From contig QXWO01000005.1 in assembly GCA_009911035.1 (NCBI GenBank), positions 124,001 through 188,000 on the forward strand: DNA of 64,000 nucleotides. The letters are read 5' to 3'. A program made the translations under genes and the position numbers. Below are positions 55,093 through 63,666 of this stretch, one piece after another (positions within the stretch are counted from its first letter, which is position 1; each line of letters opens with the position of its first letter). The notes under the pieces were generated by a model, which did not search any database, was not told where the DNA came from, and worked only from the letters and a program-made list of their open reading frames with translations. This DNA is from Lachnospiraceae bacterium. Lineage in GTDB: Bacteria > Bacillota > Clostridia > Lachnospirales > Lachnospiraceae.

Positions 55093-55656
55093 TTACTTTT
55101 TCACCTGCTCAAAATTCTGGATGGAATTCGTAATATTCCCACGCAGGGCTATGCTCATTTTTTTCACAATTATTTTATAATCGTCCTTCATACCATTGCT
55201 GATCCAGTCCAGTATCACGCCCACAAATCCATACTTGTAAAACTCTGCAATAAACGTTTTGTCCTCCCCGGATAAGTCTATCCCCATGCTTTTTTCTTCC
55301 ACCACGCCTGCAATCAGACCGTAGGTAAGCTTGTAAAGATAATTCTCTATCTTTTCCCTGCTGGTACAGCGGTAAATATTTAAAATAAAGGGTTTGTTTT
55401 CTAAAATCACCTCAAAGATCTGCATCATGCCTTCCTGCCAGGTATCATAAGTCTTTTTACCCTGGAGGGCACGCTTGCCGTCTTCCTCGCAAACCCACTC
55501 TGCAAGGTCATAGATATCTTTAAAATGATAATAAAAGGACATCCGGCTTATGCCGCAGTCTTTTGTCAGGTCGTTTATCGTTATCTTGTCAATTGTTTTG
55601 TGAAGAAGCAGTTTTTTAAGAGATTCCTCCAAGAGAAGCTTTGTCGTATTAGGCAT
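55093..55656 (-). CDS. TetR-family transcriptional regulator
   Basis: This 187-residue regulator has the helix-turn-helix KITINDLTKDCGISRMSFYYHFKDIYDL near residues 24-52, seen here by its key YYHF tip. The C-terminal ligand domain resembles the group found with dihydroxyacetone kinase regulators. The start at 55656 follows GGGGGAAC and overlaps the end of cutC by 8 bases. It is a candidate repressor of the adjacent oleate hydratase, perhaps with fatty acids as ligand; this is inferred from position only. Confidence 0.85.
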   Translation of the reverse strand: MPNTTKLLLEESLKKLLLHKTIDKITINDLTKDCGISRMSFYYHFKDIYDLAEWVCEEDGKRALQGKKTYDTWQEGMMQIFEVILENKPFILNIYRCTSREKIENYLYKLTYGLIAGVVEEKSMGIDLSGEDKTFIAEFYKYGFVGVILDWISNGMKDDYKIIVKKMSIALRGNITNSIQNFEQVKK

Positions 55657-56419
55657 CCCTGTTCCCCCTATAATCTTCCAGCACTTTTTTAGCCTCTGCC
55701 ACGATTCCGGGGTCCGTTCTGAAAATACTGTATTCACTCATGGCGGGAAGTCCCATGGGCACCCCCTCTTTCCGGTAGTCCATACCGCTGTCCAGGATCA
55801 TTTTGGCTGATAAATGATAGCTTGTGATGTCGGTCTGGTCAAGGAATTTCTTTATAACGCCGGGCGTGACCCCGGCCCCGGCCATAATCTGCGGACCGTT
55901 TATTTCTCGTGAGAGTCCGCACAATTGTTTCAGCAAAGGCATTCCCTTTATGCAGTCACTTTCCTGCCCTGATGTAAGCACTGTGTCAATACCAAGTTCC
56001 GCGGCCTGCCTGTACACCGTAAAGGGATCAGCACACACGTCAAAAGCCCGGTGCAGAGTTACCTTCATTTCCCCTGCAATTGTGATCAGTTCTTTCATCT
56101 GCTGAATATGCAGGCCGCCATCCTTAGTCAGACAGCCTATTACAACTCCCTGGGCCCCTGCTTTCCCAAACATCTCCACTTCTCTTTTGAGAATTTCAAA
56201 TTCATGTTCTGTATAAAGGAAATCTCCAAAGCGGGGCCGGAGCAGTACCCGTATTGGTATATCACTGTAACGCCTGATCTCTTCATATAATGCAGGGCTT
56301 GGGGAGGTACCCCCAATAATCAGCGCCCCGCACAGTTCCAGCCGGTCCGCCCCTCCCTTAACTGCTGCCAGAGCAGATTCCACGCTGTCCACACAGCACT
56401 CTAATATGTATTTTCCCAT
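55649..56419 (-). CDS. cutC: CutC family protein
   Basis: This 256-residue TIM-barrel protein belongs to the CutC family, historically tied to copper homeostasis, with a disputed role. Motifs are ALAAVKGGADRLELCGALIIGGTSPS (seen in part), VLLRPRFGDFLYTEHEF and LHRAFDVCADPF, with the late TSGQESDCIKG. It overlaps the TetR gene at its 3' end. GGGAGG precedes the ATG. No copper pump lies beside it. Confidence 0.92.
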   Translation of the reverse strand: MGKYILECCVDSVESALAAVKGGADRLELCGALIIGGTSPSPALYEEIRRYSDIPIRVLLRPRFGDFLYTEHEFEILKREVEMFGKAGAQGVVIGCLTKDGGLHIQQMKELITIAGEMKVTLHRAFDVCADPFTVYRQAAELGIDTVLTSGQESDCIKGMPLLKQLCGLSREINGPQIMAGAGVTPGVIKKFLDQTDITSYHLSAKMILDSGMDYRKEGVPMGLPAMSEYSIFRTDPGIVAEAKKVLEDYRGNRDA

Positions 56420-56489
56420 ATGAACCTCCCGAATTAAAAAAAATTAAATATTTTAGACAAGAATAAGGCTTCTGCCGCATAATTGTCTG

Positions 56490-56528
56490 AACAAACGCTG
56501 CCACGCTCCGCGAGCCAGCTTATTGTAA
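56490..56528 (+). repeat. Terminator-linked repeat family, copy 8 (no terminator)
   Basis: It runs AACAAACGCTGCCACGC to GAGCCAGCTTATTGTAA, a near-consensus copy. No hairpin follows its TTGTAA end, making this the exception among well-conserved copies. It lies in the 217-base gap between cutC and the hybrid kinase gene. Confidence 0.85.
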
Positions 56529-56636
56529 TAAATTGTAGCATAGAACTATTTTAATATAAATATAATAAACATCAATAATGACATACTGTCCATTTTGTGT
56601 TAAAATTTTAATAAACCAAATAGGGGGGAGGCTATC

Positions 56637-58865
56637 ATGAATATACAAGAACCAAATCACAATTTAATCGAACACATTGTAACACTATTAAATGTCCCAG
56701 AAAACAGCAATACGGTTTCTGACCTCCAATCGGAAAATGCCAGCCCGGATACGCCGCCTGCTTCACTGGGATCGCAAGACCTTGAAACTGCCTGCGAAGT
56801 GATGACATTCATGGACGAAATGCCCGGCGGCTTTTTAATTTACCGCGCAGACGGCAATGAGGAGATTATCTATGCCAACAAAGCGCTTCTAAGAATTTTT
56901 CAATGCGACTCTATGGATGAATTCCGCGAAATGACTGGCAATACTTTTAAAGGGCTTGTACATCCTGAAGATCTGGAAGAGGTGGAAGAAAGCATCACGA
57001 ATCAGATAAAGGGCAGCCAGTTTGATTTAGATTATGTAGAATACCGCATTACTGCCAGAGACGGAAGCATACGGTGGATCGAAGATTACGGCCATTTTGT
57101 CCACAGCGACAAGGTGGGGGATCTCTTCTACGTATTTATTGCCGATGCAACAGAAAAAAGAAACCGTCAGATTACCGAAAAAAATCTTATCATTGAGAGA
57201 GAAAAGAAAATCAAGAATCTTCTTGATGAATACAATAACGAAAAAAATCTTATCAATCAGGAACATTTGCGCCGTCTTGAAGTAATTGAAGGATTGAGCG
57301 TGAATTATGAGTCCATCCTTTACGTTGATCTGGATTCAGACAAGGTTCTGCCTTACCGTTTAAGCCAGCGGACTGAATATCAGTTTAACAATACCCTTTG
57401 TGCCCGGGGATATATCTGGTACGCTTCCGATTACATTGCTACTTGGGTTCATCCTGATGACCGTGAAATGGTTACCCAGGCTACCGATCCTGACCATATC
57501 CGTCAGAAGCTGCTGGAAGGCAAAACTTATTATGTGAACTACCGTATTATTGTAAACGGTGAAACCCAGTATTTACAGCTCCGCATTGTAAATGTGGGCC
57601 GCCCGGATCATATATCCCAGCTTGTTTGGGGATACCGGAGAATCGATGAAGAAGTCCTGCGCGAAATGGAACAAAAGAAACTTCTTGAGGAAGCTCTTTA
57701 CAGCGCTAATCTTGCCATTGTAGCCAAAAATACCTTTCTCTCCAATATGTCCCATGATATGCGTACGCCTTTGAATGCCATCTTTGGCTATACCGCACTT
57801 GCAAAAGAACACATGGATAACAGGGAGTCTGTGCAGAATTACCTCAACAAGATCGAGTCCTCCAGCAGACAGCTTTTGGATTTGATTGAAAAAGTTCTGG
57901 AAATCGCATGGACGGAATCGAATGATATCCGAATTGCAGAAAAGGAATGCAACCTCTGCGACATTATGCAGGATCTCCATCAGGCTATGCTTTCCAAAGC
58001 CCTTGACAAGAACATAGACTTTACAATCAATACCGATAAGCTGGAGCATTATGATGTTTTATGCGACCCGGATAAACTGAAACAGCTCTTGTCCTATCTG
58101 ATCCACAACGCTGTGAAGTTTACAAATTATGGCGGTAAAGTCAACATGACAATCAATGAGGTGGAAAATATATCAAACGACTTTGCCGTTTACCAGTTTG
58201 TGATCAAGGATAACGGCATTGGCATAAGCAAGGATTTTCTTGCCCATATATTTGATCCCTTTGAGCGTGAGAAAAATACTACCTTCAGCGGTGTCTATGG
58301 TACTGGCTTAGGCCTTACGATTGCCAAGAATATTGCAGAGATGATGGGTGGAAATATTGAAGTAAAAAGCACTGTCGGAAAGGGCAGCATATTTACCATC
58401 ACCCTCCGTCTCCGTATACAGAACGAACCTTTTTCTGATTCCGCTGAATTTGACGATTTCTCCTTCCCACTGCTGGATTTGAAACTTCTGCTGGTGGAAG
58501 ACAATGAAATCAATATGGAAATTGAAACCGAAATATTACAGGGTCTTGGATTTTTCGTTGATACTGCTCCTGACGGTAATGTGGCTGTTAAAATGGTGGA
58601 AGAGTCCCAGCCCGGTGACTATGATATCGTTCTGATGGATATCCAGATGCCCGAAATGAACGGACGGCAGGCGACAGCGGCTATCCGCAGGCTTGATAAT
58701 CCGGAACTGGCAAACATTCCGATTATTGCATTATCCGCCAATGCTTTTGACAGTGACAAGCGTATGTCCCTGGAAAGCGGCATAAATGCACACCTGACCA
58801 AACCCATTGACGTTCCGTTACTGCTGAAAACCATGAAAGAAATTTTGCAGGCCCGGGAAATTTAA
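56637..58865 (+). CDS. Soluble hybrid histidine kinase / response regulator with PAS domains
   Basis: This 742-residue protein has no membrane helix. A PAS domain (about 55-175, ending IADATEKRNRQ) and a short coiled coil are followed by a second PAS-like region (about 215-345). The kinase core has H373 in FLSNMSHDMRTPLNAIFGY, N-box LLSYLIHNAVKFTNY and G-boxes DNGIGISKDFL and GTGLGLTIAKNI. The C-terminal receiver has acceptor D668 (IVLMDIQMPEMNG). The order PAS-PAS-HK-REC without a phosphotransfer domain implies that a separate HPt protein or diguanylate/DNA-binding partner is encoded elsewhere. GGGGGGAGG precedes the ATG. Confidence 0.93.
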   Translation: MNIQEPNHNLIEHIVTLLNVPENSNTVSDLQSENASPDTPPASLGSQDLETACEVMTFMDEMPGGFLIYRADGNEEIIYANKALLRIFQCDSMDEFREMTGNTFKGLVHPEDLEEVEESITNQIKGSQFDLDYVEYRITARDGSIRWIEDYGHFVHSDKVGDLFYVFIADATEKRNRQITEKNLIIEREKKIKNLLDEYNNEKNLINQEHLRRLEVIEGLSVNYESILYVDLDSDKVLPYRLSQRTEYQFNNTLCARGYIWYASDYIATWVHPDDREMVTQATDPDHIRQKLLEGKTYYVNYRIIVNGETQYLQLRIVNVGRPDHISQLVWGYRRIDEEVLREMEQKKLLEEALYSANLAIVAKNTFLSNMSHDMRTPLNAIFGYTALAKEHMDNRESVQNYLNKIESSSRQLLDLIEKVLEIAWTESNDIRIAEKECNLCDIMQDLHQAMLSKALDKNIDFTINTDKLEHYDVLCDPDKLKQLLSYLIHNAVKFTNYGGKVNMTINEVENISNDFAVYQFVIKDNGIGISKDFLAHIFDPFEREKNTTFSGVYGTGLGLTIAKNIAEMMGGNIEVKSTVGKGSIFTITLRLRIQNEPFSDSAEFDDFSFPLLDLKLLLVEDNEINMEIETEILQGLGFFVDTAPDGNVAVKMVEESQPGDYDIVLMDIQMPEMNGRQATAAIRRLDNPELANIPIIALSANAFDSDKRMSLESGINAHLTKPIDVPLLLKTMKEILQAREI

Positions 58866-58900
58866 ACGCTTTACCTCCTGCAGGCCGTTTAGCTGGTTAA

Positions 58901-58940
58901 AATAGACGCTGCCACACTTCTTTCATACAGATTATTGTAA
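58901..58940 (-). repeat. Terminator-linked repeat, diverged copy 9
   Basis: On the minus strand it starts TTACAATAATCTG and ends GGCAGCGTCTA, with a decayed core. It lies immediately beyond the terminator at 58946-58973 in the usual orientation relative to the minus-strand regulator gene. Confidence 0.68.
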
Positions 58941-58945
58941 AAATG

Positions 58946-58973
58946 CCCCGCAGCACAAAGCTGCGGGGTTTTT
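58946..58973. terminator. Bidirectional terminator between hybrid kinase and GntR genes
   Basis: The 9-bp stem CCCCGCAGC / GCTGCGGGG has a 5-base loop, with TTTTT on the plus strand and CATTTTT on the minus strand. It serves both convergent genes. Confidence 0.9.
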
Positions 58974-58982
58974 GTAATAGTC

Positions 58983-60095
58983 TTATTTTTTTCCTATTTG
59001 CTTAATGGAACGCCCTTTATAAATTTGTGGAGGCATAATGCAGGAATAATCCTGCCCTTTACACTGCCTGCGCTCAATCATTTTCAAAAGTCGTGAAGCC
59101 ACTTCCTGTCCAATCTGGTATCCCTGGTGAATCGAACAGGTAACTCCTTCCTGCTCCCAGTCATCGCCTGAATAGTCAAAGCAGATTATAGAATAATCCT
59201 CTGGTACCCTTCTTCCCTGCTCCCTTAATGCCTGTCTTACCAGCCGGTAAATCATGTAATTACAGCAGACAATTGCCGTACAGCGTGGAATACCTTTTAA
59301 AAACTTTTCTATAGAGTGGATAAAACGGTCATCATGGGCCTCATTGGAAATACACCATTTTATATAGTCGTCCTGTAATTCCACTTGGTGTCTTCTAAGC
59401 GCTTTAGCCATACCCTGAAACTTCTCAATGCTCTGGTAATTGTCGTAAATAAAAATTCCGGCTATATGCCTGTGTCCTGCCTTAATCAAGAGTCCAAGAA
59501 GTCTGTCAGCGCACTGCTTATCATTGCTGATAACGCGGGGATAATCTAAATCCTTATAATAGTTATTATAAAAAATAACAGGTATATTTTTCTGGTATAT
59601 CTGCTTATAACAGTCCAGATTTGGATTCAGCAGGCTTGCTTTCACGCCGTCTACAATAAATCCCTGAAACTCCTGATGCACTACCGTCAGAAGGCAGCGC
59701 CGTTCATTGGCAAATTTATTGTCTGTGAGGAAAATGCGAAGTTCAACCTCACCTGCATGCAGCACGCTCCGGATTCCGTCTATCAGGGCAGAATTGGCCT
59801 TCCTGTCCTGTCCCTGCAGTACCAGCCCAACTTTAATATTACCACTGCTGCCTCCCAATTCCTTTGTCAGGGCTACTTCCTTATTTATGTAAGTCCCGCT
59901 TCCTCTGACCTTTCGTATCAGTCCTTCCTGATCCAGTCTGGCAAGAGCAGTGCGGACAGTTTCCCGGCTCACTTTCAACCGGTGGCTTAATACATTTTCC
60001 GATGGGAGTTTTGAATTATCTGCAAACTTATTCTCATCAATATAAGAACGTAACCAAAGATATGTCTGCTCTGATTTTTTATCCAAAGCTCCCAT
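58983..60095 (-). CDS. GntR-type regulator with periplasmic-binding-like sensor (AraR-like)
   Basis: This 370-residue repressor joins an N-terminal GntR winged helix (NSKLPSENVLSHRLKVSRET, then VRGSGTYIN) to a LacI-type sugar-binding sensor domain (IKVGLVLQGQD onward). This is the AraR architecture. It is the last gene of the tctB-tctA-sulfatase unit and probably regulates it, sensing a small metabolite. AAGGAG precedes the ATG. The inducer is not predictable. Confidence 0.88.
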   Translation of the reverse strand: MGALDKKSEQTYLWLRSYIDENKFADNSKLPSENVLSHRLKVSRETVRTALARLDQEGLIRKVRGSGTYINKEVALTKELGGSSGNIKVGLVLQGQDRKANSALIDGIRSVLHAGEVELRIFLTDNKFANERRCLLTVVHQEFQGFIVDGVKASLLNPNLDCYKQIYQKNIPVIFYNNYYKDLDYPRVISNDKQCADRLLGLLIKAGHRHIAGIFIYDNYQSIEKFQGMAKALRRHQVELQDDYIKWCISNEAHDDRFIHSIEKFLKGIPRCTAIVCCNYMIYRLVRQALREQGRRVPEDYSIICFDYSGDDWEQEGVTCSIHQGYQIGQEVASRLLKMIERRQCKGQDYSCIMPPQIYKGRSIKQIGKK

Positions 60096-60107
60096 AAGTG
60101 TAACTCC

Positions 60108-61460
60108 TTAATCCGTAATTACCGGTCTTTTTCCTTCTGCTTTTTCTATCCAGTCAAGCAGGCGTTTTCTCATATCTGCTTTCACATCTGCATAATCAGC
60201 ATTATCAACCACATTATTTAACTGATACGGATCTTTCTCCATATCATACAGGAAATCATCTGCATAAACATCTGACGATGCTGCCTCGCCGCCATTAACT
60301 CCCGGCGCATATACGGAATACGTATATCTCGGCGTCCTGACACATCTTCCCACTCTGCTCTCGGAAATCTGCGCAAAAATCTGGTTCGGTCGTTCTTTGT
60401 CCTTCTTTTCCACCACATTCAGAAGGTTTTCGCCTATCATGGCATCTCCCACGTCCACGCCCGCTATGGCAAGAATAGTCTTGGGAAGGCTCTCTGTGCT
60501 TACCAGCTCCTCCACTGCCACTCCCCCTTTATAAGGGCCTCCGGCAATAACAAGGGGAACTCTAAGACATGCATCATGGCAGGAACGCTTATAATCGTCA
60601 TAACCATTTAAATGGCTGTCCCGGTTCCGTGTCTTGAAGTGGGAACCATGGTCAGATGCAAATATGATGATTGTATTATCATACAGGTTTTTCTCTTTTA
60701 ATTTTTCGACCAGTTTGCCTAAATTCTTGTCCAGATTTTCACATGCTCCCAGATAATCAGGATATTCAATTTCTGCGTCCCCTTTTAATGCTTTCAAATC
60801 TTCCGGCAGTATATAGTCTTTAAACTTTTCTTTAGATCCTTCCGGCCCTTCATAATGTTTCCGGTCATTCTGGTGATGAGGCTCAATATGGGATATAGTC
60901 ATAAAAAACGGCTTTTCTGTATCCCTTTCATCAAAGAAGTCAAGAGCAAGGTCCGTAATGCAGTCTGCCCGGTATCCCTTAAAATCTATCCGGTTATTGT
61001 TTTCATCAAATACATATCCATCATAACCGTGTGAAGTAAATTCCAATACATCGGCAGTGCGCCAGAATCCGGTATATCCCCCCCTCAATTCTTGTGGAAT
61101 GGCAGTGATCGTATGGTCGATCTTTGGCGGCTTTTCTAATTCCCCGTCACTTGCCAGATGCCACTTACCGATATATGCCGTCTCATATCCTGCTTCTTCT
61201 ATATAATCTGCCAATGTTTTAATATTGTCCGGCAACATAACATTGTTACGGAAGCATCCCGTTTCCGTAGGATATTTACCTGTCTGGAACAATGCACGGC
61301 AGGGGCCGCAGACAGGCTGGGGCGAGAATGCATAATCAAATTTTACTCCTTCTGACGCCAGCCGGTCAAGATTCGGCGTAATATTTAACGGCTGTCCAAA
61401 GCATCCACAGGTATCTGCCCTTTGCTGATCTGTAAAATAAAATATTATATTATAAGCCAT
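60108..61460 (-). CDS. Cytosolic type I sulfatase
   Basis: This 450-residue enzyme hydrolyses a sulfate ester. The maturation motif CGPCR (C51-R55, pattern C-x-P-x-R) marks the cysteine that becomes formylglycine, by an anaerobic SME-type enzyme not seen in the window. Metal residues are in FYFTDQQRAD near the start and IIFASDHGSHFKTR in the C-terminal half. There is no signal peptide, so the substrate must be imported. It sits between tctA and the GntR-type regulator, pointing to a sulfated organic acid taken up by the TctABC system. Confidence 0.92.
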   Translation of the reverse strand: MAYNIIFYFTDQQRADTCGCFGQPLNITPNLDRLASEGVKFDYAFSPQPVCGPCRALFQTGKYPTETGCFRNNVMLPDNIKTLADYIEEAGYETAYIGKWHLASDGELEKPPKIDHTITAIPQELRGGYTGFWRTADVLEFTSHGYDGYVFDENNNRIDFKGYRADCITDLALDFFDERDTEKPFFMTISHIEPHHQNDRKHYEGPEGSKEKFKDYILPEDLKALKGDAEIEYPDYLGACENLDKNLGKLVEKLKEKNLYDNTIIIFASDHGSHFKTRNRDSHLNGYDDYKRSCHDACLRVPLVIAGGPYKGGVAVEELVSTESLPKTILAIAGVDVGDAMIGENLLNVVEKKDKERPNQIFAQISESRVGRCVRTPRYTYSVYAPGVNGGEAASSDVYADDFLYDMEKDPYQLNNVVDNADYADVKADMRKRLLDWIEKAEGKRPVITD

Positions 61461-61473
61461 AAACTTCCCTCCA

Positions 61474-62970
61474 CTATTTTTTTATGCCTGTCTTTGCTTC
61501 CTTCATCTTGCTTCTTATAAGAGTTGCCACCGCAAGGACAGTTAATACTATGAAAATGATACAATAAATGCTGCTTACAAAAATGGCAGGATTTCCATTG
61601 GATATCAGCAGGGCACGGCGGAAATTCGTTTCCGTCATATTTCCCAGTACCATTCCTAACAAAATAGGTACCGCCGGCATTTCCAGCTTGCGCAGCAGCC
61701 AGGCAATGATTGCAAAAACCAGTGCCACTCCTACATCAAAATAATTCTTATTCACCGAATAGGCTCCGGCAAAGCAAAAAAGAACTATGATTGGCGTCAA
61801 AATCTCCTGAGGGATGGATACCACCTTTGCAAAAAGTTTTGTCAAAAAACTTCCCTGCAAAAGCATAAATAAATTTACGAATATCAAACCAATCATAATT
61901 GCATACATGATATCACCCTGTGTCGTAAACAGGCTCAGCCCCGGATTCAGACCGTTGATCATAAGGGCGGAGAGCATAATTGCTACTGTTCCATCACCGG
62001 GAATACCCATGGTCAGCAGTGGAATCAGTGTTGCACCGGTTACTGCATTATTAGCTGCTTCTGCGGCTGCTATACCTTCTACGGACCCATGTCCGAATTC
62101 TTCCTTATGTTTAGACATTGCCTTTGCCCTGTCATAACTGAACCAGGATGCTTCTGACGCTCCGGTTCCCGGAATAATGCCTACCATAACGCCTATGATA
62201 GATGACAGCAGTGTAGGCCGAAGTAACCTTTTATATTCATCTTTCGATATTTTTCCATTATCATGCATTTTCTCTGCATCCAGAATAAGCGGCCCTGGCT
62301 TCTTTTCTGCCTTTGCCAAAATTTCCACAAGCGCAAAAAGTCCGATCAGGCAGATAGCAAGATCCAGCCCCAGGTATAAACGGGAAATTCCAAGGGTAAA
62401 TCTGTCATAACTTGTCATGGGGTCTGCCCCAATGCAGGAAATCAAAAGCCCTACACAGGCGGCAATAATACCTTTAATCATACTTTTCCCAGAAACACCG
62501 GCAATAATCGTCAGACCAAACAGACACACCATAAAATATTCCGCCGTACCAAGCTGGGCGGCAACCTGCGCCACCTGCGGTCCTAAGAATAAAAGCATCA
62601 GTGCGGAAAATACCCCGCCGAAAGTAGACGCATACAACGCAATTTTAAGCGCCGCCTTTGTACGTCCTTTTTGGGAAAGAGGATGTCCGTCCATCATGGT
62701 AGCCGCCGCATGGGGCGTTCCCGGTGTATTGATCAGTATGGCAGATACGCTTCCCCCATACCCCCCTGCACAATAAATACCCAGTAGGAACATCATGCCC
62801 GGAATTGCCGTCATCTTATAAGTAAATGGCAGGAACAGAATAACACAAAGAATTACCGTAAGCCCCGGAACCGCAGCAAATACTGAACCAATAAATACGC
62901 CCAGATTCATCCAAAGGAAGTTTTCTAATGTAAACAAATGCTCTAAAGCCGGACCAATAAATTCTAACAT
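61474..62970 (-). CDS. tctA: Tripartite tricarboxylate transporter, large membrane subunit
   Basis: This 498-residue protein has about a dozen transmembrane helices. The TctA signature appears in GIYCAGGYGGSVSAILINTPG near the N-terminus, seen by its GGSVSAILINTPG core, and again in IGVMVGIIPGTGAS and the TLIPLLTMGIPGDGT loop. It forms the channel of the tripartite system with TctB and the binding protein TctC. The cargo is a carboxylate; the neighbouring sulfatase suggests a sulfated one. GGGGG precedes the ATG. Confidence 0.95.
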   Translation of the reverse strand: MLEFIGPALEHLFTLENFLWMNLGVFIGSVFAAVPGLTVILCVILFLPFTYKMTAIPGMMFLLGIYCAGGYGGSVSAILINTPGTPHAAATMMDGHPLSQKGRTKAALKIALYASTFGGVFSALMLLFLGPQVAQVAAQLGTAEYFMVCLFGLTIIAGVSGKSMIKGIIAACVGLLISCIGADPMTSYDRFTLGISRLYLGLDLAICLIGLFALVEILAKAEKKPGPLILDAEKMHDNGKISKDEYKRLLRPTLLSSIIGVMVGIIPGTGASEASWFSYDRAKAMSKHKEEFGHGSVEGIAAAEAANNAVTGATLIPLLTMGIPGDGTVAIMLSALMINGLNPGLSLFTTQGDIMYAIMIGLIFVNLFMLLQGSFLTKLFAKVVSIPQEILTPIIVLFCFAGAYSVNKNYFDVGVALVFAIIAWLLRKLEMPAVPILLGMVLGNMTETNFRRALLISNGNPAIFVSSIYCIIFIVLTVLAVATLIRSKMKEAKTGIKK

Positions 62971-62988
62971 ACTCTAAAACCCCCTTTC

Positions 62989-63516
62989 TCAAAAGCTCAC
63001 GTTCAGCCCGAAACGGAACGCCACCCAAATCAGTACTGCCGCTGTCAGCGTAATAGCATAATAACTTTTCTTACGGCAGCGGAAGTAAACCAAAAATCCC
63101 AGACAACAGAAAATTGCTCCTATAACAAATAAATCTGTGACCCGGCAGATCACGTAAGTCAGCAGCAAAATAGCCAGGATCTCCAGCGCTTTTACCTCCA
63201 CCAGTAAGTTCACTGTCTTTGTAGTCCATGGACGCTTTTTAACATAAACATTGTACAATTCTTTCAGCAAAAGCACACCGCTGAAAATCATCATAACTAC
63301 CATAAGCAGCGTCGGGAACACGCGGCCGTTGACCACATCTGTATCAGATACTGGTACCTGATTCGGCATAATCAGCAAAACTACCAGTCCAAGCACCAAA
63401 AATACAATTCCTGCAACAAATTCTATGGGCAGGTTTATTTCCTTTTTGGCAAGTTTCTCATCTATCTCATCTCTTTTTTTATCCAGCCGGTCTATCCAGC
63501 CTTCTTTCTCTTTCAT
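62989..63516 (-). CDS. tctB: Tripartite tricarboxylate transporter, small membrane subunit
   Basis: This 175-residue protein has four membrane helices (about residues 33-52, 72-92, 108-140 in two parts and 148-170), as expected for TctB. It is preceded by a charged N-terminal segment. The start at 63516 follows AAAGGAG; an in-frame ATG 18 bases earlier overlaps that site. It is 18 bases before tctA. Upstream, a terminator and a repeat copy separate it from the binding-protein gene. Confidence 0.85.
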   Translation of the reverse strand: MKEKEGWIDRLDKKRDEIDEKLAKKEINLPIEFVAGIVFLVLGLVVLLIMPNQVPVSDTDVVNGRVFPTLLMVVMMIFSGVLLLKELYNVYVKKRPWTTKTVNLLVEVKALEILAILLLTYVICRVTDLFVIGAIFCCLGFLVYFRCRKKSYYAITLTAAVLIWVAFRFGLNVSF

Positions 63517-63573
63517 ATCTAAACTCCTTTCCATATGAAATAACCAGGCACTCCATTAAGAACGCCCCATTAG

Positions 63574-63612
63574 ATCAGACGCCGATACGCTTCGCGAATC
63601 GTCTCATTGAAT
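63574..63612 (-). repeat. Terminator-linked repeat, copy 10
   Basis: On the minus strand it starts TTCAATGAGACGATTCGCG and ends ATCGGCGTCTGAT, a diverged member with both arms changed in a compensating way (ACGATTCGCG / CGCTTCGCGAATCGT). It follows the tctC terminator directly. Confidence 0.72.
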
Positions 63613-63652
63613 GAAAAGAGGATGGGCAGTCCTATCTGGTCCTGTCCATCCT
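63613..63652 (-). terminator. Terminator of tctC, inside the tct gene group
   Basis: The 11-bp stem AGGATGGGCAG / CTGTCCATCCT with one G-U pair has a 12-base loop and a CTTTTCATT exit on the minus strand. It probably lets the binding protein be made in excess over TctB and TctA. Confidence 0.78.
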
Positions 63653-63666
63653 ATGAAGAGGTTCGA

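Noticed and set aside
9140-63612. CRISPR array from the ten related repeats
   Set aside because: Copies are thousands of bases apart, in both orientations and next to terminators, with no cas genes.
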